Origin: an uncultured Clostridia bacterium
GTDB taxonomy: Bacteria; Bacillota; Clostridia; Lachnospirales; Lachnospiraceae
Length of the DNA stretch: 64,000 bases
Assembly: GCA_937895705.1 (NCBI GenBank)
Contig: CALBKM010000044.1
Coordinates: 1-64,000, forward strand
Reading direction: 5' to 3'
The translations under genes were made by a program, and so were the position numbers. Below, piece after piece: positions 32,668 through 42,400 of this stretch (the stretch's first letter is position 1; each line of letters begins with the position of its first letter). The notes beneath the pieces are model-generated. The model searched no databases. It saw only the letters and a program-made list of their open reading frames with translations, and was not told the DNA's origin.

Positions 32668-34407
32668 ATGGAGAAGTATCTTGAAATGACAATTACTCAG
32701 TTGAAGGAAGAGGCAAAAAATCGTGGGTTGAAAGGCACCTCTGCTATGAAAAAGCAGGAGCTTGCAGAGCTTTTGTTTGCGGCGGACAAGATGATGGAGA
32801 AGAAGAAGGCGGAAGCTGCAACTAAAGCAGAGAAAACGTCGGTTTCTGCCCCGGAAAAGACCCGTTCGCAGGGAGGGCAGGAACGTCCGCTGCAGGTCCG
32901 TTCGCAGGGGAGTCAGGAGCGTTCGGTGCAGACCCGTTCGCAGGGGAGTCAGGAGCGTCAGGTGTCAGCTCGTTCGCAGGGCAGTCAGGAGCGTCCGGTG
33001 TCGCCTCGTCCGCAAGGAGACCGGGAACGTCCGGTGCAGGCCCGTCCGCAGGGCAGTCAGGAACGTCCGGTTGTAGCTCGCCCGCAGGGAGGTCAGGAAC
33101 GTCCGCTGCAGGCCCGTCCGCAAGGAAGTCAGGAGCGCCCGATGTCACCTCGTCCGCAAATGACGCAGGAACGTCCGGCAGAGGCTGTAAAGCCGGTACA
33201 AAACGATAGTGCAGCCGCAGAGGGTGCACAGCAGACACATCGCTTTGATCCGGAAAAGGCCACCGCAGAGGATATTAAGCGTATGGACAGCGGTGAGACC
33301 AGAACCGGTATTTTGGAGGTAATGACAGAGGGCTTCGGATTTATTCGGTGTGATAACTATTTGCCGGGAGAGAACGACGTGTACGTTTCTCCGACGCAGA
33401 TTCGTAAATACGGGTTAAAAACCGGTGATATTATTTGCGGTAATACAAAGATTCGTATGCAGAATGAGAAGTTCAGTGCTTTGTTATATTTTAAGAATGT
33501 AAACGGATTGCCGGTGGAGGTCATTGCACGACGGAAGCGTTTTGAAGACCTGACCCCGATTTTTCCGAACGAGCGGATTCATCTGGAGACCCCGGGCTGC
33601 AGTCTTTCCATGCGTATGGTGGATTTGATTTCCCCAATCGGTAAAGGGCAGCGAGGTATGATTGTTTCTCAGCCGAAGACCGGTAAAACTACGCTGTTAA
33701 AGCAGATTGCAAAAGCAATTACGAAAAATCATCCGGACATGAATATGATTATTTTACTCATTGACGAGCGTCCGGAGGAAGTAACGGATATTAAGGAGTC
33801 CATCGAGGGAGATAAGGTAGAGGTGATTTACTCCACATTTGATGAACTTCCGGAGAACCATAAACGTGTATCGGAGATGGTAATCGAGCGTGCGAAGCGT
33901 CTGGTGGAGCAGAAGCAGGATGTGGTGATTTTGCTTGACAGCATTACCCGTCTGGCCCGTGCGTACAACCTGACGGTGGCACCGAGCGGACGTACCTTGT
34001 CCGGTGGTCTTGATCCGGCGGCACTTCATATGCCGAAGAAGTTTTTCGGTGCCGCAAGAAATATGCGTGAGGGCGGCAGCTTGACCATTCTTGCCACTGC
34101 ATTAGTAGATACCGGTAGCCGTATGGATGATGTGGTATTCGAGGAATTTAAGGGCACCGGTAACATGGAGCTTCAGCTGGATCGTAACCTTTCCGAGCGT
34201 AGAGTGTTCCCGGCTATTGATTTGCCGCGTTCCAGTACGAGACGTGACGATTTACTTCTGACCCCGGAAGAGCAGGAGGCAACCTCTCTTATGCGCCGCT
34301 TGTTTAACGGAGCAAAGGCAGAGGAGTCCATTGAGAATATTATGCGTACCTTCCAGAGCACAAAGAACAATGCGGAGTTTGTGCAGATGATTAAGAAGTT
34401 CCGCTAA
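32668..34407 (+). CDS. rho: Transcription termination factor Rho with repeat-rich insertion
   Basis: A 579-residue hexameric RNA helicase that ends transcripts. Order: SAP-like Rho_N helix pair (1-35); a low-complexity insertion (about 60-175) built on an ~11-residue unit like RSQGSQERPVQ; cold-shock RNA-binding domain (TRTGILEVMTEGFGFIRC); ATPase domain with Walker A QPKTGKTTLLKQI, Walker B VVILLDSITRLARAYN and C-terminal NGAKAEESIENIM. The core is about 420 residues as usual, so the insertion accounts for the extra length. GGAGGTTAT precedes the ATG. It is basic and rich in Arg, Gln and Ser, hence probably disordered. Confidence 0.96.
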   Translation: MEKYLEMTITQLKEEAKNRGLKGTSAMKKQELAELLFAADKMMEKKKAEAATKAEKTSVSAPEKTRSQGGQERPLQVRSQGSQERSVQTRSQGSQERQVSARSQGSQERPVSPRPQGDRERPVQARPQGSQERPVVARPQGGQERPLQARPQGSQERPMSPRPQMTQERPAEAVKPVQNDSAAAEGAQQTHRFDPEKATAEDIKRMDSGETRTGILEVMTEGFGFIRCDNYLPGENDVYVSPTQIRKYGLKTGDIICGNTKIRMQNEKFSALLYFKNVNGLPVEVIARRKRFEDLTPIFPNERIHLETPGCSLSMRMVDLISPIGKGQRGMIVSQPKTGKTTLLKQIAKAITKNHPDMNMIILLIDERPEEVTDIKESIEGDKVEVIYSTFDELPENHKRVSEMVIERAKRLVEQKQDVVILLDSITRLARAYNLTVAPSGRTLSGGLDPAALHMPKKFFGAARNMREGGSLTILATALVDTGSRMDDVVFEEFKGTGNMELQLDRNLSERRVFPAIDLPRSSTRRDDLLLTPEEQEATSLMRRLFNGAKAEESIENIMRTFQSTKNNAEFVQMIKKFR

Positions 34408-34458
34408 GTTTGAACATAAGATGATTGAGACCGACAAAGAACGTTCGGGAGGAGTTTT

Positions 34459-35133
34459 ATGGCTGCAATTGATAACGATTGGTTGCCGGCAGTGAATGCC
34501 GAGTTTAAGAAGCCGTACTATGCGGAGTTATATAGGTTTGTAAAGGAAGAGTATTCCAAGGTGGCGGTGTTCCCACCGGCGGATGAGATTTTTTCTGCAT
34601 TACATCTGACGCCGCTTTCTAAGGTAAAGGTGGTTATTATCGGGCAGGATCCATACCATAACGTAGGACAGGCCCACGGACTTTGCTTTTCCGTGCGCCC
34701 GGAGGTGGACATCCCGCCGTCTTTAGTGAATATCTACAAGGAGCTGCAGAGCGATTTGGGGTGTAAGATTCCGAATAACGGATATCTGGTGAAATGGGCC
34801 GAGCAGGGTGTGCTTTTGTTAAATACCGTGTTGACCGTTCGTGCTCACCAGGCCCTTTCCCATCAGGGAAAAGGTTGGGAGCAGTTCACCGATGCGATTA
34901 TTCGTGCGGTTAATGCCGAGGAACGGCCGATTGCGTACCTACTTTGGGGACGTCCGGCCCAGAGCAAGATGAGTATGTTAGATAACCCGAAACATAAGGT
35001 ATTTACGGCACCTCATCCGAGTCCGCTTTCCGCACACAGAGGGTTCTTTGGGTGTAAGCATTTTTCTCAGGCAAACGCATTTTTGGAGGAGAACGGATTG
35101 GCTCCGATCGATTGGCAAATTGAGGATGTATAG
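34459..35133 (+). CDS. ung: Uracil-DNA glycosylase, family 1
   Basis: A 224-residue base-excision repair enzyme that removes uracil from DNA. The catalytic Asp is in VVIIGQDPYHNVGQAHG. Other marks are GLCFSV, LLLNTVLTVRAHQALSH, and the minor-groove loop HPSPLSAHRGFFGCKHF with the conserved His. Length is standard. GGGAGGAG precedes the ATG. It follows rho by ~50 bases, with no clear terminator between them. Confidence 0.97.
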   Translation: MAAIDNDWLPAVNAEFKKPYYAELYRFVKEEYSKVAVFPPADEIFSALHLTPLSKVKVVIIGQDPYHNVGQAHGLCFSVRPEVDIPPSLVNIYKELQSDLGCKIPNNGYLVKWAEQGVLLLNTVLTVRAHQALSHQGKGWEQFTDAIIRAVNAEERPIAYLLWGRPAQSKMSMLDNPKHKVFTAPHPSPLSAHRGFFGCKHFSQANAFLEENGLAPIDWQIEDV

Positions 35134-35174
35134 TGCGTAAAAACGAAGTATATTAGGAGATGCGGAGGTATGTT

Positions 35175-35414
35175 ATGAGTAAGCTTACAAGTTGGATTGC
35201 ATGGCCGTTATTAGGCTTGTGGATGTTTTGCTTTGGCGTTGACTTTTGTAGTGTAAATATTCAAGGAGAGCCAGTGTTTGGTAGCGTACAGGAGGAGGGG
35301 TCTTATGTGTGCTCCGGTTACTCTTATCGGGTTTATAAGCACCCTATTACGGGCAGAAACGAGTATATACTGGAAGTGTTCGGAGAAGAGGTAGTGTGTA
35401 CGCTGACAAATTAA
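35175..35414 (+). CDS. Small anchored protein, GYSY-HPI-GR family, copy 1
   Basis: A 79-residue protein with an N-terminal hydrophobic segment (WIAWPLLGLWMFCFGVDF), either an anchor or a signal peptide, and a short extracellular part. Its C-terminus, SGYSYRVYKHPITGRNEYIL then VFGEEVVCTLTN, is clearly related to the 81-aa protein at 47343-47588. I know no function for this pair. The start at 35175 has GCGGAGG 6 bases upstream. It follows ung and is closed by a terminator. Confidence 0.7.
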   Translation: MSKLTSWIAWPLLGLWMFCFGVDFCSVNIQGEPVFGSVQEEGSYVCSGYSYRVYKHPITGRNEYILEVFGEEVVCTLTN

Positions 35415-35430
35415 AGATGAGATGAAAACT

Positions 35431-35466
35431 CCCGAGACATGACAATGTCTCGGGAATATCTTTTTC
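35431..35466. terminator. Bidirectional terminator
   Basis: CCCGAGACAT (35431-35440) pairs with ATGTCTCGGG (35445-35454). T-rich sequence follows on the + side. It separates the convergent ung-small protein and hicAB transcripts. Confidence 0.85.
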
Positions 35467-35477
35467 CTTGTAAGATG

Positions 35478-35870
35478 TTATTTCTGACCGATTCTTTGAA
35501 GAAGAGCCTCTTGTAATACCTTGGAAAAGTTAAGCCCCAGTGCCAAAGCTTCTTCGTTTAACCACTCAGGGATGCTTAAGGTTTTCTTTACCGCTTTGGT
35601 GTTGTGCTTGCGGCGGTAGGCCGCTAAGTCAAGGGAGACAAGGGCAAGGGTAGCTCCTTCCGGTACAGTGATTTCGGTCGGGAGTGAAGTCTTTGGGAGG
35701 TCTTTAGAGGTGTATTCTGAAACGCAAAGGCCCAAGGCATCTACTGCCATGGCATAGGTTTCTTCTAAGGTTTCTCCCTGGGTAAAGCACTCCGGAAAAT
35801 CCGGGAAGGATACCCAGAAGCCGCCTTCCGGGGCTGTATGAAATAATGCAAAGTAAAAGAGTGTGTTCAT
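35478..35870 (-). CDS. hicB: HicB-type antitoxin
   Basis: A 130-residue protein. The N-terminus is the partial RNase-H-like HicB fold (GGFWVSFPDFPECFTQGETLEE, AVDALGLCV). The C-terminus is a ribbon-helix-helix-like segment (SIPEWLNEEALALGLNFSKV), which would bind the hicAB promoter. It neutralises HicA. It lies 22 bases downstream of hicA in the same transcript, the common toxin-first order. GGAGG precedes the start. Confidence 0.92.
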   Translation of the reverse strand: MNTLFYFALFHTAPEGGFWVSFPDFPECFTQGETLEETYAMAVDALGLCVSEYTSKDLPKTSLPTEITVPEGATLALVSLDLAAYRRKHNTKAVKKTLSIPEWLNEEALALGLNFSKVLQEALLQRIGQK

Positions 35871-35892
35871 GTTTACCTCCTTGTGTGGTGGG

Positions 35893-36081
35893 TTATTTTA
35901 ATCCTGCTTGGCGTAGGATGGAATGTTCCAGACCTTTTTTTAAATCTTTGCAATGGAGAGGAACAATGACCTGAACGCCGGTTTCGAGGTTCTTTAGCTT
36001 CACATGAGAACCGTTTTGACTGACGATGACAAAGTGATTTTTCTGTAAAAGAGAAATCATTTTCTTTGGTGTAAGTGGCAT
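35893..36081 (-). CDS. hicA: HicA-type mRNA interferase toxin
   Basis: A 62-residue double-stranded-RNA-binding-fold toxin: MPLTPKKMISLLQKNHFVIV, the catalytic His in SQNGSHVKLKN, then VIVPLHCKDLKKGLEHSILRQAG. HicA cleaves mRNA when released from HicB. The start at 36081 gives the canonical length; the ribosome binding site (AGGAAAG) is unusually far upstream, which may keep toxin synthesis low. Confidence 0.92.
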   Translation of the reverse strand: MPLTPKKMISLLQKNHFVIVSQNGSHVKLKNLETGVQVIVPLHCKDLKKGLEHSILRQAGLK

Positions 36082-36114
36082 GTGTGACAATTTTTCTTTC
36101 CTATTTATACATAT

Positions 36115-36143
36115 ATTGTAATACGTAATAATACGTATGTCAA
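36115..36143 (-). promoter_or_regulatory. hicAB promoter with palindromic operator
   Basis: Minus strand TTGACA (36138-36143), 17-base spacer, TACAAT (36115-36120). The spacer contains two TACGTA palindromes (36122-36127, 36132-36137) one helical turn apart, a likely HicB binding site. Confidence 0.8.
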
Positions 36144-36187
36144 GGATGGAGAGAATAGAAAACAATTTTTAGTTGGGAGGAAGTGTA

Positions 36188-36784
36188 ATGAAAAATTACT
36201 TGTTTCACGGTTCTTTTGCGTCGGGTATTGAGACGTTACATGCAACATCGAAGTTGCACGGAACCGAAGACACAATGGTGGTGTATTTGACGGCAAATCC
36301 GGCATACGCCCTTTTTTATATTTGGGACGCGGAACATAATAAGAGAACCGGAAAGTATGTGACTTGCTTCATAAAGAACGGAAAAGTATATTATGAGGAG
36401 CAGTTCCCGGACCAGTTAAAAGCCTTTTATCAGGGAGTATCGGGATATTTGTATTGTATTCATCATACGGAGGATTTCGCGCGGGTAGAAGGCTGGGAGG
36501 ATATGTGGTATAGCCGGAAAGAAGCTGAAATTGCGGAGACTCGATATATTCCGGATGTGTACGAAGAACTGCTGAAATACGAAAGGGAAGGAAAACTGGA
36601 AGTCATTTCCTATGAAAAGGTGGCGACCGAACGGATTCGGGACTTATATGAGTACATGGTGCAGAAACTGGTCGATAACGGTATCGTCAAACAGCCGGAC
36701 TGTGAGGAAGCGGTGTTCTATCAGACCTATTTTGAACCGGTGTGGAGGATGGCGTTGGAAAGAGCAGAAACGAACGAAGAATAG
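36188..36784 (+). CDS. Uncharacterised protein, possible ADP-ribosyltransferase-like fold
   Basis: A 198-residue protein opening MKNYLFHGSFASGIETL, then VVYLTANPAYALFYIWD. An early H-G-S followed by a Y-L-T-x-N-x-x-Y-A strand-helix recalls DUF3990/Arr-like ADP-ribosyltransferase folds, but a catalytic Glu cannot be assigned. The second half is helical and acidic. It lies divergently next to hicAB, so a defence role is possible but unproven. GGAGGAAGTGTA precedes the ATG. Confidence 0.5.
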   Translation: MKNYLFHGSFASGIETLHATSKLHGTEDTMVVYLTANPAYALFYIWDAEHNKRTGKYVTCFIKNGKVYYEEQFPDQLKAFYQGVSGYLYCIHHTEDFARVEGWEDMWYSRKEAEIAETRYIPDVYEELLKYEREGKLEVISYEKVATERIRDLYEYMVQKLVDNGIVKQPDCEEAVFYQTYFEPVWRMALERAETNEE

Positions 36785-36915
36785 AAAGCCTCTCTAAAGT
36801 AGAAAGGGGACGGTTACAACCTTCGGTTGAGAAAAACACAATCCATTTGTTCGCTTCTGATTCCGGAAAAGGAATGTTACACTGAATTCATCAAAAGCAG
36901 GAAGGAGTCATACCT

Positions 36916-37851
36916 ATGACAATGAATGAAAACATTAAAACGCTTCGTTTACAAAAACGTTTATCCCAGGAAGCACTTGGTGAATTGTTGGGTGTATCGG
37001 CACAGGCGGTATCCAAATGGGAGCAGGGGCTTACCTCTCCGGATATTTCCTTGTTGCCGGCATTGGCGGAGTGCTTCGGGGTGACTATAGACAGTTTGTT
37101 TCAGGGCGTACCGAAAAGAAAGTATCCGGGCTACGGAACAGAAAGAATGGAGTTGTATGCCATTTATGAAGATGAGAACGGAACGGATGAGGACTTCCGG
37201 CGTGCGGAGGAAGCGTATCGCGAAGTGATTATGACAGGAAAAGCGAACATACAAGATTATCTGGATTATGCCGCACTTCACAGAATACGGATGTATAAAG
37301 ACAGAGAGCTTGCCATGCGTTATTACAGACGGGCATTGGAAGAAGGAAAAGAACAACGTGGTGGCTACTGGCTTGCTGCTCATCGTGACCTTGTGCAATA
37401 TTTGATTGCTCTTGGACGTACGGAGGATGCCGTTGCCGAAAGTAAACAATGGTGTGAAGAGGAGCCGAATGCCCGTTGGACCCACGTATACCATGCGCAG
37501 GCGCTGGAAGGAGCCGGTCGGTTAGAGGAAGCATGGAAGGAGATAGAGATTGCACTTACGGTTCCGGATGAAGAGCTTGGAGTGGAATGGGTATCTACAG
37601 ATGCAGGGGACTTATGTGCCATGCTGGAACGTTATGAGGAAGCCATTTCCTATTGGGATAAGGTTCCAAAGGATTCTACCAGTATTTCTCATTTATTCTC
37701 CAAAGCGGAGATGTATGCTACTATGGGAGAGAAGGAAAAGGCGATTAAGCAATTCGAAGAAATCCTTGTATGGCTGGAGGAACACGGCTACAATATGGAA
37801 CTGGAGAGTGTGTATCCGCTTCAGAGAATCGAACAAATCAAGAATTCGTAG
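36916..37851 (+). CDS. XRE-family regulator with TPR-like C-terminus
   Basis: A 311-residue protein. Residues 4-62 are a Cro/C1-type helix-turn-helix (IKTLRLQKRLSQEALGELLG, VSAQAVSKWEQGLTSPDISL). The remainder contains tetratricopeptide-like helix pairs (AMRYYRRALEEGKEQ, EAISYWDKVPKDSTSISHLF, KAEMYATMGEKEKAIKQFEE). This layout is common in Firmicutes regulators, some of which sense peptides. AGGAG lies 8 bases before the ATG; a TACACT box is at 36878-36883. Confidence 0.85.
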   Translation: MTMNENIKTLRLQKRLSQEALGELLGVSAQAVSKWEQGLTSPDISLLPALAECFGVTIDSLFQGVPKRKYPGYGTERMELYAIYEDENGTDEDFRRAEEAYREVIMTGKANIQDYLDYAALHRIRMYKDRELAMRYYRRALEEGKEQRGGYWLAAHRDLVQYLIALGRTEDAVAESKQWCEEEPNARWTHVYHAQALEGAGRLEEAWKEIEIALTVPDEELGVEWVSTDAGDLCAMLERYEEAISYWDKVPKDSTSISHLFSKAEMYATMGEKEKAIKQFEEILVWLEEHGYNMELESVYPLQRIEQIKNS

Positions 37852-37861
37852 AAAAGAAAAG

Positions 37862-37905
37862 GCGTAGACTGTGACTTTAAATGGTCATAGTCTACGCTGT
37901 TTTTT
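37862..37905. terminator. Bidirectional terminator
   Basis: GCGTAGACTGTGAC (37862-37875) pairs with GTCATAGTCTACGC (37884-37897), followed by TGTTTTTT. It lies between the convergent XRE and tlpA genes. Confidence 0.88.
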
Positions 37906-38611
37906 ATTCCAGTATCATTTCGATTCCTCGTTTTATAGTCTCCGCATCCAGTGCACTGCTTCCTTGGGCAATCAGATGTCCTTCGGAGTTAATAAAGTAA
38001 GTCACCGGGATGCCGTATACCTGATAGGTGTAGGCGGCGTCGGTATCTTTATCGTAATACACAGGGAAGGTATAGCCGTTGTTATCTAAAAAGTTGGTGG
38101 CGGTTTTCATGGTTTCCTGGGCTCCGTCGGTTAAGTTCACCATGACAAAGTGAATCTCTTCTCCGTATTCTTTATAAATCTCTTCAAAGTCCGGCATCTC
38201 TTTTTTACATGGTCCGCACCAGCTGGCCCAGAAGTTTAATACCACCGGCTTTCCGTGAAAATCCGACAGACGGACGGTGTTGCCCTCGCGGTCATAGACT
38301 GTGAAGTCCGGTGCCATGAACGGGGCGTTCTCGTCGGTAGATGTACCGGCAGATTCTTCTTCGGTATTGTTTCCAGCAGAGGAACCGTTGCCTTCGGAAA
38401 TGTTATTTGAGTCGGAGGGTTCGGTATCATCTTTGTCAGATGCGCCCGGAGCGGAGTCGCCAGAAGGATGTTTGTCATCAACGGCTTCATCCTGTATCAA
38501 CAAATTATTCGGTTTCATGTTATCTCCCAGTTTCGCATACAAAACCGATGCGCCGCCGATGAGAGCGACCAACAGAACGGATACAATAATCAAAGTCTTT
38601 TTATTTTCCAT
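37904..38611 (-). CDS. TlpA/ResA-type membrane-anchored thioredoxin
   Basis: A 235-residue protein with an N-terminal anchor (TLIIVSVLLVALIGGASVLYA), an acidic Ser/Asp-rich linker (about 40-95) and an extracytoplasmic thioredoxin domain with the active site in VVLNFWASWCGPCKKEMPDF. The cis-Pro loop is in VYGIPVTYFIN. It probably reduces extracellular disulfides using electrons passed by the CcdA-like protein encoded 9 bases upstream. Confidence 0.92.
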   Translation of the reverse strand: MENKKTLIIVSVLLVALIGGASVLYAKLGDNMKPNNLLIQDEAVDDKHPSGDSAPGASDKDDTEPSDSNNISEGNGSSAGNNTEEESAGTSTDENAPFMAPDFTVYDREGNTVRLSDFHGKPVVLNFWASWCGPCKKEMPDFEEIYKEYGEEIHFVMVNLTDGAQETMKTATNFLDNNGYTFPVYYDKDTDAAYTYQVYGIPVTYFINSEGHLIAQGSSALDAETIKRGIEMILE

Positions 38612-38620
38612 AGTGTCTCC

Positions 38621-39274
38621 TTAAAATAGAATGCGTCCCAGAGTTCCGGTTGCCATTAGGATACCCACAACAATGAGCAGGCATCCGCTGACAAAATTGA
38701 TGATCTTATAGTGTTTTTTGATAAAAGTAAAAGCTCCTTTTAGGCTGTCAATCAGGACGGCACTCAGAATAAAGGGAATTCCGAGGCCGAGAGAGTAGCA
38801 AAGAAGCATCAGAATGCCGCGAAGAGCCTGTCCTTCACGGGAAGCCATCATGAGGGCAGAACCTAAGAACGCACCTACGCACGGTGTCCAGCCTAAAGAA
38901 AAGACAATGCCGAACAATACCGCAGAAAAGAAGTTCATGTTGTCGGTGTTGACGGACCTCTGCATGCCTTTGAACAGGTTGAGCTTAAACACGCCCATAA
39001 AATTCAGACCGAAGAAAATTACAATCAGTCCGCAAACGATATTTACGATGTTCTGGTGCCTGGTAAACAGGCTGCCGATGCTTCCGGCCAGAGCTCCCAT
39101 GGAGACAAAGACCAGGGTAAAGCCGGAGACGAAGCCCAAAGCTCCGGTGACGGTTTTCTTTGTGGTACGTTCTCCGCTGCCGGCAAAGTAGGTCAGGTAA
39201 ATCGGTATCATGGGCAGAAGGCAGGGGGAAATAAACGTAATGATGCCTTCCAAAAAGGATATAAAGTACTGCAT
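38621..39274 (-). CDS. ccdA: CcdA-like thiol-disulfide electron carrier
   Basis: A 217-residue membrane protein with six hydrophobic segments and the paired cysteines of the DsbD/CcdA family: ITFISPCLLPMIPIYL in the first helix and LGWTPCVGAFLGSALM in the fourth. It moves electrons from cytoplasmic thioredoxin to an extracytoplasmic thioredoxin, here the TlpA protein in the same operon. The start at 39274 has AAGGAGG 6 bases upstream. Confidence 0.92.
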   Translation of the reverse strand: MQYFISFLEGIITFISPCLLPMIPIYLTYFAGSGERTTKKTVTGALGFVSGFTLVFVSMGALAGSIGSLFTRHQNIVNIVCGLIVIFFGLNFMGVFKLNLFKGMQRSVNTDNMNFFSAVLFGIVFSLGWTPCVGAFLGSALMMASREGQALRGILMLLCYSLGLGIPFILSAVLIDSLKGAFTFIKKHYKIINFVSGCLLIVVGILMATGTLGRILF

Positions 39275-39481
39275 TCGGTCCCTCCTTGTTCGAACCTGAT
39301 TAACTGTATTTTTCATATACAGAACGTTGTTTCATACAAATCCGTAGGAAAGAAATGCCTCCTTACTTTGTACGGGAAATTCGATTGGAGTTTCGGTGCA
39401 AAATCAGGAGGTTTTCTTAAGTTTCTTTCGTTTGTTTCTATTCTCGGCGTAATCGGAACATCGGATTCCGCCGGCGCGTTG

Positions 39482-42400
39482 CTACTTCATCTGCTTTACC
39501 GCAGTGGCAAGCATGAGCTTGATACGGTTCAGCTGGTTTACTTCGGAAGCACCTGGGTCGTAGTCTACGGCCACGATGTTGCTTTCCGGATGACGGCGGC
39601 GCAGTTCTTTGATAACACCCTTACCTACCACGTGGTTCGGCAGGCAGGCAAACGGCTGGGTGCAGACAATGTTCGGTACGCCGGTGTGAATGAGCTCAAT
39701 CATCTCAGCGGTAAGGAACCAACCTTCGCCGGTCTGGTTACCGGTGGAAACAATGTCTTCTGCGTAGCGTGCCAAAGTGTCGATACGAGGCGGAGCCACA
39801 AAGTGCTTACTTGCTTCCAGTTCCTTTCTTGCAGTGCCGCGGAACTTCTCAAGGAAGGAGTAAATCAGGTTATTTACCTTTTGACTCTTCTTGGATTTGC
39901 CCAAGTAATTTGCCTTAAAGTTAGTATTATACATGGTGTAGTGTAAAAAGTCCAAAAGATCCGGAACAACCGCTTCGGCACCTTCTGCTTCCAAAAGCTC
40001 TACTAAGTAATTATTTGCAGCCGGAAGGAATTTAACCAAAATCTCACCCACAACGCCGACACGCGGCTTCTTTAAGGTCTCGTCAATCGGGAGAGCATCA
40101 AAGTCACGGATAATGCCGCGGATGTTTTTCTTAAACTCGGACATCTTCGGATTCTTCACTGCCTCACAGCAGATGGCATTCCACTTTTCGTATAAAGCGT
40201 TAGCAGAGCCTTTTTCCAGTTCGTACGGACGCATACGGTACAGAACACGCATAAATACATCACCGTAAATGACTGCCTGTAAAATACCTAGCAACATCTT
40301 AGGAGTGTAAGTAAGTCCAGGATTCTTCTCAATACCGGAGGTGCTGATGGAAACCACCGGAATATGGCCCATGCCGGCCTTCTGGAGGGCACGACGGATG
40401 AAGCCGATGTAGTTGGTGGCACGACAGCCGCCGCCGGTCTGGGTAATCATAACCGCAACCTTGTTTAAATCGTATTTGCCGGAAAGCAAAGCTTCCATAA
40501 TCTGACCTACGACCATAAGAGACGGGTAGCAGGCATCATTGTTTACGTATTTCAGGCCTACATCCACCGCAGTTCTTCCGTCATTGTCAAGAACGTCTAC
40601 CTTGTAGCCGTGAGCCCGGAGCGCCGGCTCCAGCATACGGAAGTGAATCGGAGACATCTGCGGAGCGAGAAGGGTGTATTCTTCCTTCATCTTTTCGGTG
40701 AAAATCACGCGATGGTGTGCCGCATCCGCTTCATGCGGAACGATGCCCTTACGTTTACGATCCGCCACGGCGGAGAGTAAGGAACGAATACGGATACGGG
40801 CAGCCCCCAGGTTATTTACCTCGTCGATTTTAAGGACGGTGTAAATCTTACCGGAGGCAGTCAGAATATCGCTGACCTGATCGGTAGTAACCGCATCCAA
40901 ACCGCAACCGAAGGAGTTGAGCTGAATGATTTCCAAATCCGTACGGGTGCGGACATAGGAGGCCGCAGCATACAGTCTGGAATGGTACATCCACTGGTCC
41001 ACAACGAGGGTCGGACGATCCACCTTACCCAGATGGGAGACGGAGTCTTCGGTTAATACCGCTACGTCGTAGGAGGTGATTAGTTCCGGAATACCGTGAT
41101 TAATTTCCGGATCGATATGATACGGTCTGCCGGCAAGTACAATACCCAGCTTCCCGTTTTTCTTAATATAGTCAAGGGCAGCTTCACCGGCCTTTTGCAT
41201 ATCGCGTCTTGCGGCGGACAGCTCCTCCCATGCCTTGTCTGCAGCAAGGGAAACTTCACTTGCCGGGATGCCGTACTCTGCCATAATCTGTACCAGACGC
41301 TTTGACGCGATTTCCTTGGTTTCTAAGGACAGGAACGGGTTGGCGAAGACGATGTCGTCGGCACGCAGTTCCTCTACGTTATTCTTAATGTTTTCGCCGT
41401 AGGAGGTAACAATCGGGCAGTTGTAGTGGTTACCGGCCTCCGGGAACTCCTTACGCTCGTACGGAATACACGGATAGAAGATAAACTTGCAGCCTTCCTT
41501 AATGAGCCAGGAAATGTGACCGTGGGCTAATTTTGCCGGATAACATTCGGATTCACTCGGGATGGATTCGATACCCATTTCGTAAATCTTACGGCTGGAA
41601 AGCGGGGAGAGTACCACGCGATAGCCCAGCTCCGTGAAGAAGGTGTGCCAGAACGGGTAGTTCTCATATAAGTTTAATACGCGCGGAATACCGACGGTGC
41701 CGCGTTTTGCCTGAGTCTCGGACAGCGGGGCGTAGTCGAAATAACGCTTTAATTTATAGGCAAATAAATTCGGAATGTCTGCGTTGCTTTTTTCCTTGCC
41801 GAGGCCCTTCTCACAGCGGTTACCGGAGATGAAACGACGGTCGCCGGAGAAACGGTTAATCGTAAGGAGACAGCTGTTGGTACAACCCTTACAACGGGTC
41901 ATAGTAGTTTCGAATTTCAGCTCGTTTAAAGCCGCCGGAGTCAGAAGGGTAGTTTCCTGACCGGTATAGTGCTCGCGGGCAAGTAATGCCGCACCGAAAG
42001 CACCCATGATACCTGCAATGTCCGGACGTACGGCCTCACAGCCGGAGATCTTCTCAAAGCTGCGTAACACGGCGTTGTTGTAGAAGGTACCGCCCTGTAC
42101 TACTACCTTTTTACCCAAATCCTTCGGGTCGGAAATCTTGATAACTTTGTAAAGGGCGTTCTTAATAACGGAGTAGGCAAGACCTGCGGAAATGTCCGCA
42201 ACGGTAGCGCCCTCCTTCTGAGCCTGTTTTACCTTAGAGTTCATAAATACGGTACAACGGGTACCGAGATCAATCGGATTTTCCGCAAACAGTGCAATTT
42301 TAGCAAAATCCGCAACCTCGTAGTTTAAGGATTTTGCAAAGGTTTCGATAAAGGAACCGCAACCGGAGGAGCAGGCTTCGTTAAGCTGTACGCTGTCTAC

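Noticed and set aside
39056..39946. A 296-codon + strand open frame across ccdA and the dehydratase gene
   Set aside because: It overlaps two well-supported minus-strand genes and has no ribosome binding site or known motif.
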